From NCBI GenBank assembly GCA_002374055.1, contig DFLA01000042.1, positions 1-9,177 on the forward strand: DNA of 9,177 nucleotides, in the 5' to 3' direction. This document shows, piece after piece, positions 1-7,700 of this stretch. The stretch comes from Caryophanales bacterium UBA3631. GTDB taxonomy: Bacteria > Bacillota_I > Bacilli_A > RF39 > UBA660. A program made the position numbers and the translations under genes. The number at the start of each line of letters is the position of its first letter. Within the stretch, counting starts at the first letter, position 1. The notes beneath the pieces were generated by a model. It searched no databases and was not told the DNA's origin. It saw only the letters and a list, made by a program, of their open reading frames with translations.

Positions 1-778
1 TTGCCGTAATTATTGGCATTATTTGATAACTAGCTGTAACAATTCCTTCGTAGCTTGTTGCTGCGTGAACTATTTGACCGTTACCAATATAGATTGCAAC
101 GTGGCAGATATAACCATCGTAACCATAGAAGATTAAATCTCCTGGTTGTAGGCTATCTAGTGAAACGTATGAACCCATGTATGATTGACTTTCTGCTGAG
201 TGAGGAAGGCTGTATCCAAATGCTTCATAAATTTTCATTGTGAAGCCTGAACAGTCTACTCCGCTATATAGGTCAGATCCACCATATGAGTATGGGTTTC
301 CTACAAATTGTAATGCATAGTTTACTAGACCATTTGCATCTTGTGTATTAGGCATTGGAGCAGTTTGTGCTTGTACTTCAACTGTTTGTTCTGGTTGAAC
401 TACTTCATATACCTCTTCAACTGTAGTAGGTTCTTCAATTTGTTCTATTGTTTCTTCTACTACTAAATCTTCCTCTTTTTCTTTTACATCTTCAGTTGTT
501 TCTGATTCTAAATTGTTTTCACTTTCAGTTTGTTCTTTCTTCTTATTTTCACTGGCTAGTTTTTCTATATTTTCACTAGCTGTTTTAATATTCGGATTGA
601 ATATTTCATAATTATTTAATAAGTAGTTTGGTTCTAATTTCATATCTGCTTGTGCAACTACTACATTATTAATTTCCTCTTTCTTACTAAATAATCTGTT
701 TGAGAAAAAATCTACTGGCGATAAGCATAAAATACTTATTCCTATTATAGATATCCTTCTCAGCTGACTTGATTCCAC
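1..778 (-). CDS. Secreted NlpC/P60 cysteine peptidase (cell-wall hydrolase), 3' end cut off by the window edge
   Basis: The frame stays open from a GTG at 778 to the left edge (259 codons, no stop), so the C-terminus is missing. The protein begins with a short basic stretch (MESSQLRR) and a hydrophobic segment at about residues 9-25, which suggests Sec export or a membrane anchor. Residues of about 70-145 form an acidic Glu/Val/Gln/Thr-rich linker. From about 148 there is a recognisable NlpC/P60 domain: VDCSGF carries the nucleophile Cys176, HVAIYIGNG carries His226, and His238 follows as the usual third polar residue. The family cleaves D-glutamyl-diamino-acid bonds in peptidoglycan stem peptides. 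The GTG start is chosen because GAGGTG (785-790) lies 6 nt upstream. Another in-frame GTG at 787 would consume that ribosome site. It is divergent from the M23 peptidase gene. The family call is secure; the exact cleavage specificity is not known. Confidence 0.93.
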   Translation of the reverse strand, partial: MESSQLRRISIIGISILCLSPVDFFSNRLFSKKEEINNVVVAQADMKLEPNYLLNNYEIFNPNIKTASENIEKLASENKKKEQTESENNLESETTEDVKEKEEDLVVEETIEQIEEPTTVEEVYEVVQPEQTVEVQAQTAPMPNTQDANGLVNYALQFVGNPYSYGGSDLYSGVDCSGFTMKIYEAFGYSLPHSAESQSYMGSYVSLDSLQPGDLIFYGYDGYICHVAIYIGNGQIVHAATSYEGIVTASYQIMPIITA

Positions 779-784
779 AAAATT

Positions 785-790
785 CACCTC
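785..790 (-). promoter_or_regulatory. Ribosome binding site deciding the GTG start of the NlpC/P60 gene
   Basis: The minus strand reads GAGGTG here, followed by a 6-nt spacer (AATTTT) and GTG at 778. The nearby TTG at 780 and ATG at 792 are out of frame, so GTG 778 is the best-supported start. Confidence 0.75.
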
Positions 791-817
791 ATTATTTAAT
801 TTGCAAGCACGTATATA

Positions 818-846
818 ATTCTACCACACTTTTTCATAAAATGCAA
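818..846 (-). promoter_or_regulatory. Sigma-A-type promoter for the NlpC/P60 gene
   Basis: On the minus strand a -35 box TTGCAT (841-846) is followed by exactly 17 nt and a -10 box TAGAAT (818-823). TGG directly precedes the -10 box, giving an extended -10 element. Predicted initiation near 811 would leave a leader of about 33 nt, which holds the GAGGTG ribosome site. This is seen in sequence only, but the spacing and the extended -10 make it better than background for AT-rich DNA. Confidence 0.65.
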
Positions 847-952
847 GTTTTTTATTTTTTAGTTGTGGATTGTTGATATTTTGTTTACAAATTTATGGTA
901 ATCACTATATTATATTCTTGTTTTTTTTCTTGTATGATTAAATAGTTTAATA

Positions 953-984
953 TTGTTTATTTTTATGTAATTTTATGGTATAAT
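953..984 (+). promoter_or_regulatory. Extended -10 promoter for the M23 peptidase / flippase genes
   Basis: A perfect TATAAT (979-984) is preceded by TGG, forming an extended -10 element. The best -35 candidate is TTGTTT (953-958), but its 20-nt spacer is too long, so activity would depend on the extended -10. Initiation near 991 gives a leader of about 20 nt with GGTGA at 1002-1006 before the ATG at 1011. A second possible promoter lies upstream: TTTACA (884-889), a 16-nt spacer and TATATT (906-911). It is weaker evidence in such AT-rich sequence. Confidence 0.6.
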
Positions 985-1010
985 CATATTATTGAAGGTA
1001 TGGTGAATAT

Positions 1011-2222
1011 ATGAAATATTTTAAATTTTTTAATTATTTTCTTGTTTTTTCTTTGTTATTTATGAGTATTAATGTTCCTCGTGTTCATGCTCAAACTTTG
1101 GGAGAACTTGAAAAAGAACTTTCTGATAAGAAGAAGGAACTTTCTGAAAATCAAGCAAAACAAAATTTAACTGAGCAAGAAATGAAACAAGTTAAGGATA
1201 ATTTAAAGGTTATTCAAAATAATATAACTCAAATTCAAACTGATACTGCAAATCTTGAACAAGAAATTCTTAAGTTGAATGAGGAAATTCTTGTTAAACA
1301 AGAGGAAATTAAGAAGATTATTAATTATTTTCAAATTTCTAGTGGTGAATCTGCTTATTTAGAGTATGTTATGGGTGCTCAAGATTTTACTGATTTTATT
1401 TATAGAAGTGCTGTTACTGAGCAAATGACTAATTATAATGATCAATTAATTGATGATTATAATGCTACTATTTCTGAAAATGAGAAGAAGAAAGATGAAT
1501 TAGCTGAAAAAAAGAAGGAATTAAAGTCTGAACAAACTGCTATGAAGGAAGAATATAAGAAATTGGATGATCAATTATCTGTTTATGCTAGTGATGAAAT
1601 GGTTATTACTGATGCTGTTAAGTCTTTACAGGAAACTATTCAAATGTATAAGGATAAAGGTTGTAAGACTGATGAGGATATTTCTACTTGTGGTAAGAGT
1701 ATTTTACCTACTACTACTGCTTTTTATAGGCAACTTCAAAGTGGTTATGTAACTAGTTGGTATGGTGGGCGTGATTGTAGTGATCCTCGTGTTTCTTGTG
1801 GACATTATGGTATTGATTTATCTACTGGTGGTGAGGATATTCCTGTTTATTCTATAGGTACTGGTGTTGTTGCTGTTATTCCAGATAGAAGTAGTTGTGG
1901 CGGTAATATGGTTTTTGTTCATCATAAGCTTTCTAATGGTCAAACTTATACTAGTGTTTATATGCATTTATATCAGATATATGTTTCTGTTGGTCAGACT
2001 GTTACTAAGGATACTGTTATTGGTATAATGGGTGGTGGATGGACAACTCCTTGGGATTATTGTTCTACTGGTGCTCATTCTCATTTAGGTCTTGCATATG
2101 GATTATTTGGTATTGATTATGGATGGGAATCTTTACATGATCAGTATTTTGATCCTTCTGAAATGATTAATTTTCCTAATAGTTTATATACACCATTTTA
2201 TGATCGATATACTGCTTTTTAA
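1011..2222 (+). CDS. Secreted coiled-coil M23 (LytM) metalloendopeptidase, EnvC/PcsB/CwlO-like architecture
   Basis: A 403-residue exported peptidoglycan hydrolase. Residues 1-27 are a signal peptide (basic start, hydrophobic core, probable cleavage after VHA at 27). Residues of about 30-105 and 140-215 are charged Lys/Glu/Gln coiled-coil helices. Between them SAYLEYVMGAQDFTDFIYR (115-132) matches the hinge seen in EnvC, PcsB and CwlO proteins. Residues of about 240-385 are the M23 zinc peptidase domain: HYGID gives ligands His265 and Asp269, YMHL holds His319, and HSH gives His356 and His358, so the active site looks complete. Six cysteines follow the signal peptide (218, 227, 256, 263, 296, 351), an unusually large number. 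The start is supported by GGTGA at 1002-1006. Relatives of this architecture are controlled by FtsEX at the division site or side wall; that partnership is inferred here. The flippase gene follows 39 nt downstream. Confidence 0.93.
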   Translation: MKYFKFFNYFLVFSLLFMSINVPRVHAQTLGELEKELSDKKKELSENQAKQNLTEQEMKQVKDNLKVIQNNITQIQTDTANLEQEILKLNEEILVKQEEIKKIINYFQISSGESAYLEYVMGAQDFTDFIYRSAVTEQMTNYNDQLIDDYNATISENEKKKDELAEKKKELKSEQTAMKEEYKKLDDQLSVYASDEMVITDAVKSLQETIQMYKDKGCKTDEDISTCGKSILPTTTAFYRQLQSGYVTSWYGGRDCSDPRVSCGHYGIDLSTGGEDIPVYSIGTGVVAVIPDRSSCGGNMVFVHHKLSNGQTYTSVYMHLYQIYVSVGQTVTKDTVIGIMGGGWTTPWDYCSTGAHSHLGLAYGLFGIDYGWESLHDQYFDPSEMINFPNSLYTPFYDRYTAF

Positions 2223-2244
2223 GATGATGTGAATGCATCATCTT
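2221..2244 (+). terminator. Hairpin overlapping the M23 stop codon, possible attenuator or weak terminator
   Basis: AAGATGATG (2221-2229) and CATCATCTT (2236-2244) are perfect 9-bp inverted arms with a 6-nt loop, TGAATG. The left arm includes the last two bases of the TAA stop. The stretch after it (TCTTAT) is too poor in T for a strong intrinsic terminator. It could reduce read-through into the flippase gene or protect the upstream mRNA. The strong ribosome site AGGAGG (2251-2256) of the next gene lies 6 nt beyond the stem and is left free. Confidence 0.5.
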
Positions 2245-2261
2245 TCTTATAGGAGGTTTTT

Positions 2262-3890
2262 ATGAAAAAAAGAAATGTTTTACAGAATTCTATGATTGCG
2301 ACTATTTGCATTATTTTATGTAAGGTAATTGGTTTAGTTTATGTTATTCCTTTTAACGCTATGATTTCTAAGTCTGCGGGCGCTTTATATAGTTATGCTT
2401 ATAATATTTATGTTATATTTTTGAGTATTTCTACTACTGGAGTTCCTTTAGCCGTAAGTAAGATTGTTAGTGAATATAATAGTTTAGAGTATTTTAATAC
2501 GAGGCGTCGCGTTTATGATATTGGTATGAAGCTTATTTTCCTTTTGGGATTATTATGTTTTGTTGTTATGGTTTTATTTGCTAATCCTATGGCTTCTTTA
2601 ATAATTGGTGATGCTGTTGGTAATAATACTGTAGAGGATGTTGCTCGTGTTATTAGGATTATTTCTTTAGCTTTACTTATTGTTCCACCTTTGAGTGTTG
2701 TTAGGGGTTATTTGCAAGGATTTAATTTTATTACTGAAAGTAGTATTTCTAATGTTATTGAGCAAATGGTTCGCGTTGTTGTTATTTTAGTTGGTTGTAT
2801 TGTTGTTATTAAGGTTTTACATTTAGATGAGAAGATTGCTATTGGTATCGCTGTTTTTTCTGCTAGTGTTAGTGCTCTTGCTTCTTATATTTATTTAAAA
2901 TGTAAAATGAAGAATAATAATGATGTTTTGAATGTTAATACTTCTATTAAAAGTGCTGAGAAGAAGATTACTAATAAAATGATTGCAAAGAATATTTTAA
3001 TGTGTGCTCTACCTTTTATTATTGTTGAGGTTTTAAAGAGTGCTTATGCTACTGTTGATACTGTTACTATTATAAGGGGCTTGACTGATTTGGGTTATAG
3101 TGTTGCTGATGCTGAGACTACTTTTAGTGTTATTGCTACTTGGGGTAATAAGTTATGTACTGTTGTTATTTCTGTTGCGATTGGTATTAGTATGAGTTTG
3201 ATTCCAAGTGTTGCTTACGATTTTGTTAAGGGTAATATGAAAAAGGTTAATCTTCAATATAATTCTTCTTTATTGCTTTTACTTATTACTACCCTACCTA
3301 TGACTTTAGGAATATTCTTTTTAGCGCAGCCTGTTTGGGTATTATTTTATGGTTATGATTTTTTAAGTATTGAAGTTTTTAAGTTATATATTTTTCAAGC
3401 TATTACTTTTTCAATTTTTTCTGTTTTAATTAGTTTTTGTCAGACTGTTGGTAAGACTCGTGCTGCATTAATTACTTTATTTGTTAGTTTTGTTTTAAAT
3501 GCTATATTTAATATTCCTTTTATGCATTTATGTCATCATCTTGGCTTGGGTGGATATCAAGGTGCTACTGTTAGTACTTTGGTTACACAAATTGTTCCTT
3601 CTTTGTTTTTGATTATTTATATTAAGAAGTGTTTTAATTTTCATTATAGAAGTTTAGTTGTTAATGGTTTAAAGATTGTTTTATGTAATATTGTTATGAT
3701 TATTGTTTTGTATTTAGTTAGTCTTATTTATCCTGTTAATTCTGTTACTAGATTTAGTTCTTTAATTTTATGTATTGTTTATGCTGTTATAGGATTTGCT
3801 GTTTATTTATTTATGATTATTAAAACTGGTTTATTTAAAGATTTATTTGGTAATAGTAGAATATTAAAAAAATTAAAATTAATAAAGTAA
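2262..3890 (+). CDS. MurJ/YtgP/SpoVB-type flippase of the MOP superfamily (probable lipid II flippase)
   Basis: A 542-residue integral membrane protein, matching the roughly 540-residue length of Bacillus YtgP/MurJ. About 14 hydrophobic segments can be placed, near residues 11-35, 44-66, 88-108, 130-147, 172-186, 192-212, 243-262, 286-314, 334-357, 371-394, 400-424, 436-455, 468-489 and 498-521. Family signatures include VVRGYLQG (146-153), the EQxxR pattern (Glu167, Gln168, Arg171), and the GYS...AE loop (278-285) followed by a helix ending in LIPSVAYDF (313-321). MurJ/YtgP moves undecaprenyl-linked peptidoglycan precursor to the outer membrane face; related SpoVB-type proteins act in spore cortex formation or polysaccharide export. 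Neighbouring hydrolases favour a cell-wall role. AGGAGG stands 5 nt before the ATG. The gene probably shares the upstream M23 promoter and ends at a strong terminator. The family is secure; lipid II as substrate is inferred. Confidence 0.9.
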   Translation: MKKRNVLQNSMIATICIILCKVIGLVYVIPFNAMISKSAGALYSYAYNIYVIFLSISTTGVPLAVSKIVSEYNSLEYFNTRRRVYDIGMKLIFLLGLLCFVVMVLFANPMASLIIGDAVGNNTVEDVARVIRIISLALLIVPPLSVVRGYLQGFNFITESSISNVIEQMVRVVVILVGCIVVIKVLHLDEKIAIGIAVFSASVSALASYIYLKCKMKNNNDVLNVNTSIKSAEKKITNKMIAKNILMCALPFIIVEVLKSAYATVDTVTIIRGLTDLGYSVADAETTFSVIATWGNKLCTVVISVAIGISMSLIPSVAYDFVKGNMKKVNLQYNSSLLLLLITTLPMTLGIFFLAQPVWVLFYGYDFLSIEVFKLYIFQAITFSIFSVLISFCQTVGKTRAALITLFVSFVLNAIFNIPFMHLCHHLGLGGYQGATVSTLVTQIVPSLFLIIYIKKCFNFHYRSLVVNGLKIVLCNIVMIIVLYLVSLIYPVNSVTRFSSLILCIVYAVIGFAVYLFMIIKTGLFKDLFGNSRILKKLKLIK

Positions 3891-3946
3891 AAACGAGTTA
3901 TTGAAGTGTCCAAAATATGGTTCACTTCATATACTCGTTTTTTTTT
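3891..3946 (+). terminator. Intrinsic terminator after the flippase gene
   Basis: AAACGAGT (3891-3898) pairs with ACTCGTTT (3933-3940). After a 3x3 internal loop, TGAAGTG (3902-3908) pairs with CACTTCA (3923-3929). A run of nine T follows the last G (3938-3946). It begins one base after the TAA, as expected for the end of the M23-flippase transcript. The opposite strand ends in A-rich sequence on the left, so a bidirectional role is possible but less well supported. Confidence 0.88.
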
Positions 3947-3953
3947 AAAATTA

Positions 3954-3979
3954 AAACTAGATAAATAATATCTAGCTTT
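3954..3979 (-). terminator. Probable terminator for the minus-strand addAB operon
   Basis: CTAGATA (3957-3963) and TATCTAG (3969-3975) form a perfect 7-bp stem with a 5-nt loop. An A/T extension across one bulged base reaches 3954-3979. Read on the minus strand, the stem is followed by TTTTAATTTT. It lies about 130 nt past the HD gene stop at 4109. The stem is AT-rich, so termination may be inefficient. Confidence 0.5.
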
Positions 3980-4108
3980 AAATCTCCATTTTGTGGTTTC
4001 CCACTTTTAATTAGAGTATGAAGGAATTGAATTGACTTGAAGACTTAATTGAATGTATCTTCAAGCCTTAATAACTATATCATATTTTTTTATTTGAGTA
4101 AATATTTT
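3980..4108. other. Convergent intergenic stretch with two further small hairpins
   Basis: No plausible gene is seen. GTGG (3993-3996) and CCAC (4001-4004) form a 4-bp stem with a TTTC loop. CTTGAAGA (4036-4043) and TCTTCAAG (4058-4065) form a perfect 8-bp stem with a 14-nt loop. Neither has a T-tract directly after it on either strand, so they are not typical terminators. The stretch is probably the 3' untranslated region of the minus-strand operon; the hairpins could stabilise its end. Confidence 0.45.
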
Positions 4109-4756
4109 TCACTTTTTTTTCACTATTTTGTGTGTTTTTATATAATCTGACACTTCTTTAAATTCTTTATCATAGTAATATCTATTTTGCCCGAATTGTA
4201 CCCACATTTGTCCAAATGTCATGTTTTTATTTAAAAGGTCTTGTACTTCTTCGTTATTAAAAGTTTTGTTGTTTTCTTGATTAGTTAGGTCTACACAGTT
4301 TTCATTGTCATATATTACTGCTTGTATATCACAGTCTAGTTTGTCACAGAAGTATGCGAATTGTGCTTCTTTTGTTTTTCTTTCATCAAATTCTAGTATT
4401 GTTTTTTCAAATTCTTGTCCATTTGTAAATTCGCTAAAGAATTCGTGTATTTTTTCATGACCAATTTTTTCTTTTTCTTCTTTTGATATATCAAATAGTG
4501 TTAAATCGCCTATATATGCTTCTTCTGTTTCATGTATCGCAAGCATCATTATTACTTTATATATGTCTATGTCTTTATATTCTTCTTTATAGGTTAGATA
4601 CATTATTAGCGCTAATTGTTGTGCGCTAAATATGTGTTCTGCTATGCTTTCTACTCTTTCTCTTTTTACGCCCCAATTTATCCATCCTGTTCTAACTATG
4701 TCTTTTAGTTTGTTCATTAGTAGGTATGATTTTATTACTTTTTCTGCATTTTCCAT
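4109..4756 (-). CDS. HD-domain phosphohydrolase of the YfbR/HDDC2 type (possible 5'-deoxynucleotidase)
   Basis: A 215-residue cytoplasmic protein. The opening pattern VRTGWINWG...RVESIAEH (21-41) is the standard N-terminus of the YfbR/HDDC2 family and gives the first metal ligand His41. The central motif, normally His-Asp, reads LAIHETEEAYIGDLT (72-86), so it is His75-Glu76 here; Glu79 and Asp84 follow as in the family. CDKLDCDIQA (137-146) supplies the last conserved acidic ligand, Asp138. Characterised relatives remove the 5' phosphate from deoxynucleoside monophosphates. The TAA stop of addA overlaps this gene's ribosome site AAGGAGA (4761-4767) and the gap is 9 nt, so the two are almost certainly co-transcribed and probably translationally coupled. 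Acting on nucleotides released by AddAB resection is an attractive but unproven idea. The HE variant leaves catalytic activity somewhat uncertain. Confidence 0.85.
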   Translation of the reverse strand: MENAEKVIKSYLLMNKLKDIVRTGWINWGVKRERVESIAEHIFSAQQLALIMYLTYKEEYKDIDIYKVIMMLAIHETEEAYIGDLTLFDISKEEKEKIGHEKIHEFFSEFTNGQEFEKTILEFDERKTKEAQFAYFCDKLDCDIQAVIYDNENCVDLTNQENNKTFNNEEVQDLLNKNMTFGQMWVQFGQNRYYYDKEFKEVSDYIKTHKIVKKK

Positions 4757-4765
4757 TTGTTCTCC

Positions 4766-7700
4766 TTATATTTTTTCTATTTTGTTTTCTAGTATTGAAT
4801 ATAGGTATGTATTTACTTGTTTTTTTGTAGTATTTTCTATGTAGTTTTTATATCCATTTAATTGGGCTTTATATGCATCGTCTTTGATGTTTTTTAGTTT
4901 ATAGTCTATTATATCTATGTGGTCATTATATTCAAGCATTAGGTCTATTATTCCGTGATATGTTTCGTTATTTTCTTCTTTAATAAATTCATATTCTTTG
5001 TAAATATTTGCATTTTTTATGTTTTTTAATATGTCTTGGTTTAGGAAGTTGTTTATTTTTTCTTTATAAAAGTTATCAATATTTGTATAGTCTGGGTTTT
5101 TAAGGTCTATTGTTTCTAATATGTAGTGTATATACTTACCAAATTCCATGCTTTTATATTCTTCTTTTGTTATTAGTTTATTTATTTCTTTTGAAAAGTG
5201 TTTTTCTTCTTCTATTGTTGTTTCTATGTTGATTTTTCTTTTATCAATTTTTGTATTATTTTTATTTATTTGGTTTTGGTAGTTTGATGCTTTTATTTCG
5301 TTATAGTCTTTTGTTAAGTTTTGTTTATTTAAGTCTATATCTATTATGTAGTCTTTTATATTTTCTTTTACTGAGTTTAATATGTCTAGGAATGATTTAT
5401 ATTTTAGTCTTTCATTATCGTCTACTAGTTTTTTAATTTTGTTTTTTTCTTTATCTGTTAGTGATGTTACAAATATCATTTTTTCTTTACATCTTGTCAT
5501 TGCAACATAGAATAGTCTTATTTTTTCTGCTATTTCTTCTTTCATGTATTTATCTTTAAGTAGTGTTTTATATATTGTTTCTTTTGGTTTATTTTCTACG
5601 TATGGTGCGATTATTCCTAATTCGTTATCTATTACGAATAGTTGTTTTAAGTCGCTTGTATTGAATTTTTTATGTAATCCAGAGAAGTAGCAAATATGGA
5701 ATTCTAGCCCTTTTGATTTGTGTATGTTCATTATTTTTACGTTGTTTCCTGCATTTGTATTTAGTGAGTATTTTATTTCGTTTTTTCCTTCTACCATTTC
5801 TTTTACGTAGTCTGATAGTTCATATGGCGTATATCCTAATTCTGTAAGGTTATTGCTTAAATTTAATAAGTATTCTATTCTTACCATTGATGCTTCAATG
5901 TTTCCTGTTTTTATTGTTTTTTTGATTATATCGAAGTCATCTATTATTTTGTTTATGAATTCTTCGTTTGTTAAGTTATCAAGGTTATTTGATATGTTTT
6001 TTGATATATTATAGATTTCTGTTTCGAATATTTTGTTATTTGTAATTATATTAAATATTTCTCCATCTGTTAGTTCGAATAGATAGCTTCTTGCGATACT
6101 TGTAAAGTAGTATTTGAATAATGTATCGTATTCTTTGTTTTTAATTTTAATTATAAAATTCATTATATTTTTAAGAATTAATATATCGTTTGATACTGTT
6201 AGTACTTCATCTTGATATAGTGTAAGTGGTATTTTCATGTATTCGAATATTTTTTTGTATTTAGGAAATTCTGTATTTCTATCCATTATTATACAGAAGT
6301 CTTTGTATTCTATATCTCTTATTATTAGATTATCTTTATCGAATACTTTGTAGTGCGATTCTATTTTGTTTTTTATATCTGTCGCAATTGTAAATATTTC
6401 TATTTCTTCTTTTGTATATGTTTTATCTTCATATGAATAGTTATATATTTCCATATTATTGTTTTGGTTTGTTTTTCCTTCATTTATATATGTAGTGTTT
6501 CCAAATACCATTTGATGGGTTTCTTTATATTCTGCTCCTCCTATTTTATCGTCCATTACTAGGTTGAATATTAGGTTTATATCATCTAGTACTTCGTATC
6601 TCGATCTGAAGTTTTTTAATAGGTCTATTTTTAATCCTCCATTATGTTTTTCATAGTTGTTATATTTGTTTCTAAATATATTTGGATTTGCATTTCTGAA
6701 TCTATATATTGATTGTTTTATATCCCCTACCATATATACATTATTGTTTTCTATTAATGAGATGAATAGTTCTTGTAGGTCGTTTGTATCTTGGTATTCA
6801 TCTACCATTATTTCGTTATAGTATTCTTTTAGTTCTAGTCTTATGTTTTCGTTTTGTTCTAGAAGGTTTATTGCCATTTTTGCTATATCGTTAAATTCAT
6901 ACATTTCTGCTTTTTGTTTGAATTCTTGTATTTTTTTATCAAGTGTTTTTATTATTTCTAACATTATTTTTATGTAGTCTTTTGTTTTTAATATTGTGTT
7001 TTTTATTTCTTCTATATTTTCATATTGTGTTAAATCTTTAATGTTATCTATAATATTTTTTATTTCGTCTTTTATATTTTTTACTTCTTCTTCACTTCCT
7101 GATGGTAGTCTTGGAAGTGTTATATTTGAGTTGTTTTTTATATCAATATATTCTTTACTATTTAGTAATGGTAGTAATATGTCTTCTAGTTTTGTATAGA
7201 ATTTTCCATCAACTAGTATTTGTATATCATATAGTTGATTTTTTAATTTTTTTATTTCATTTTTTAATAGGTCCATATATTTATTGATATTATTATTTAT
7301 TGTTGTTTCATTATAATAGTTTTCTATATATGTATCTATATAACTTATTTTATCGTACTTTAAGTCTAGTTTGTTATTTAGGTCTATTATATAGTCTTTT
7401 ATCATTTTATCGTCTTTTATACAGAAGTCTTTTATTAGTTTTTCAAATAATGAGTTGTTTTCTTGATATAAATTATCAAATATTTCATCTATATATTTTT
7501 CTTTTTCTAGATTAATTATGCTTGCGTCTATTATACTTATTTTTGGACTAACATTTAATAAATAATAGTATTTTTTTACTAGTGATAAGCTGAAAGAATC
7601 GAATGTTGTTATATATGCAGAATCTATTATGTCTAGTTGTTTTTTTAAACTTGGTGTTTTTTTTATTTTCTTTCTTATTCTTTCTTTCATTTCGTTAGCT

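Noticed and set aside
55..243. Plus-strand open frame of 62 codons
   Set aside because: It lies antisense over the NlpC/P60 catalytic region, has no ribosome site and encodes no recognisable protein; the minus-strand frame is clearly the gene.
261..265. AGCGG on the minus strand, the Bacillus subtilis Chi sequence
   Set aside because: A single 5-mer is expected by chance and the Chi recognised by this AddAB is unknown.
779..1010. Riboswitch or other structured leader upstream of the M23 gene
   Set aside because: The predicted leader is only about 20 nt and the region is low-complexity AT-rich DNA without a recognisable aptamer core.
1011..3890. Mollicute-type recoding of TGA to Trp
   Set aside because: Trp codons in the frames are TGG and all genes have family-typical lengths with the standard code.
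4036..4065. 8-bp hairpin as an intrinsic terminator
   Set aside because: No T-tract directly follows the stem on either strand; the hairpin at 3957-3975 fits better for the minus-strand operon.
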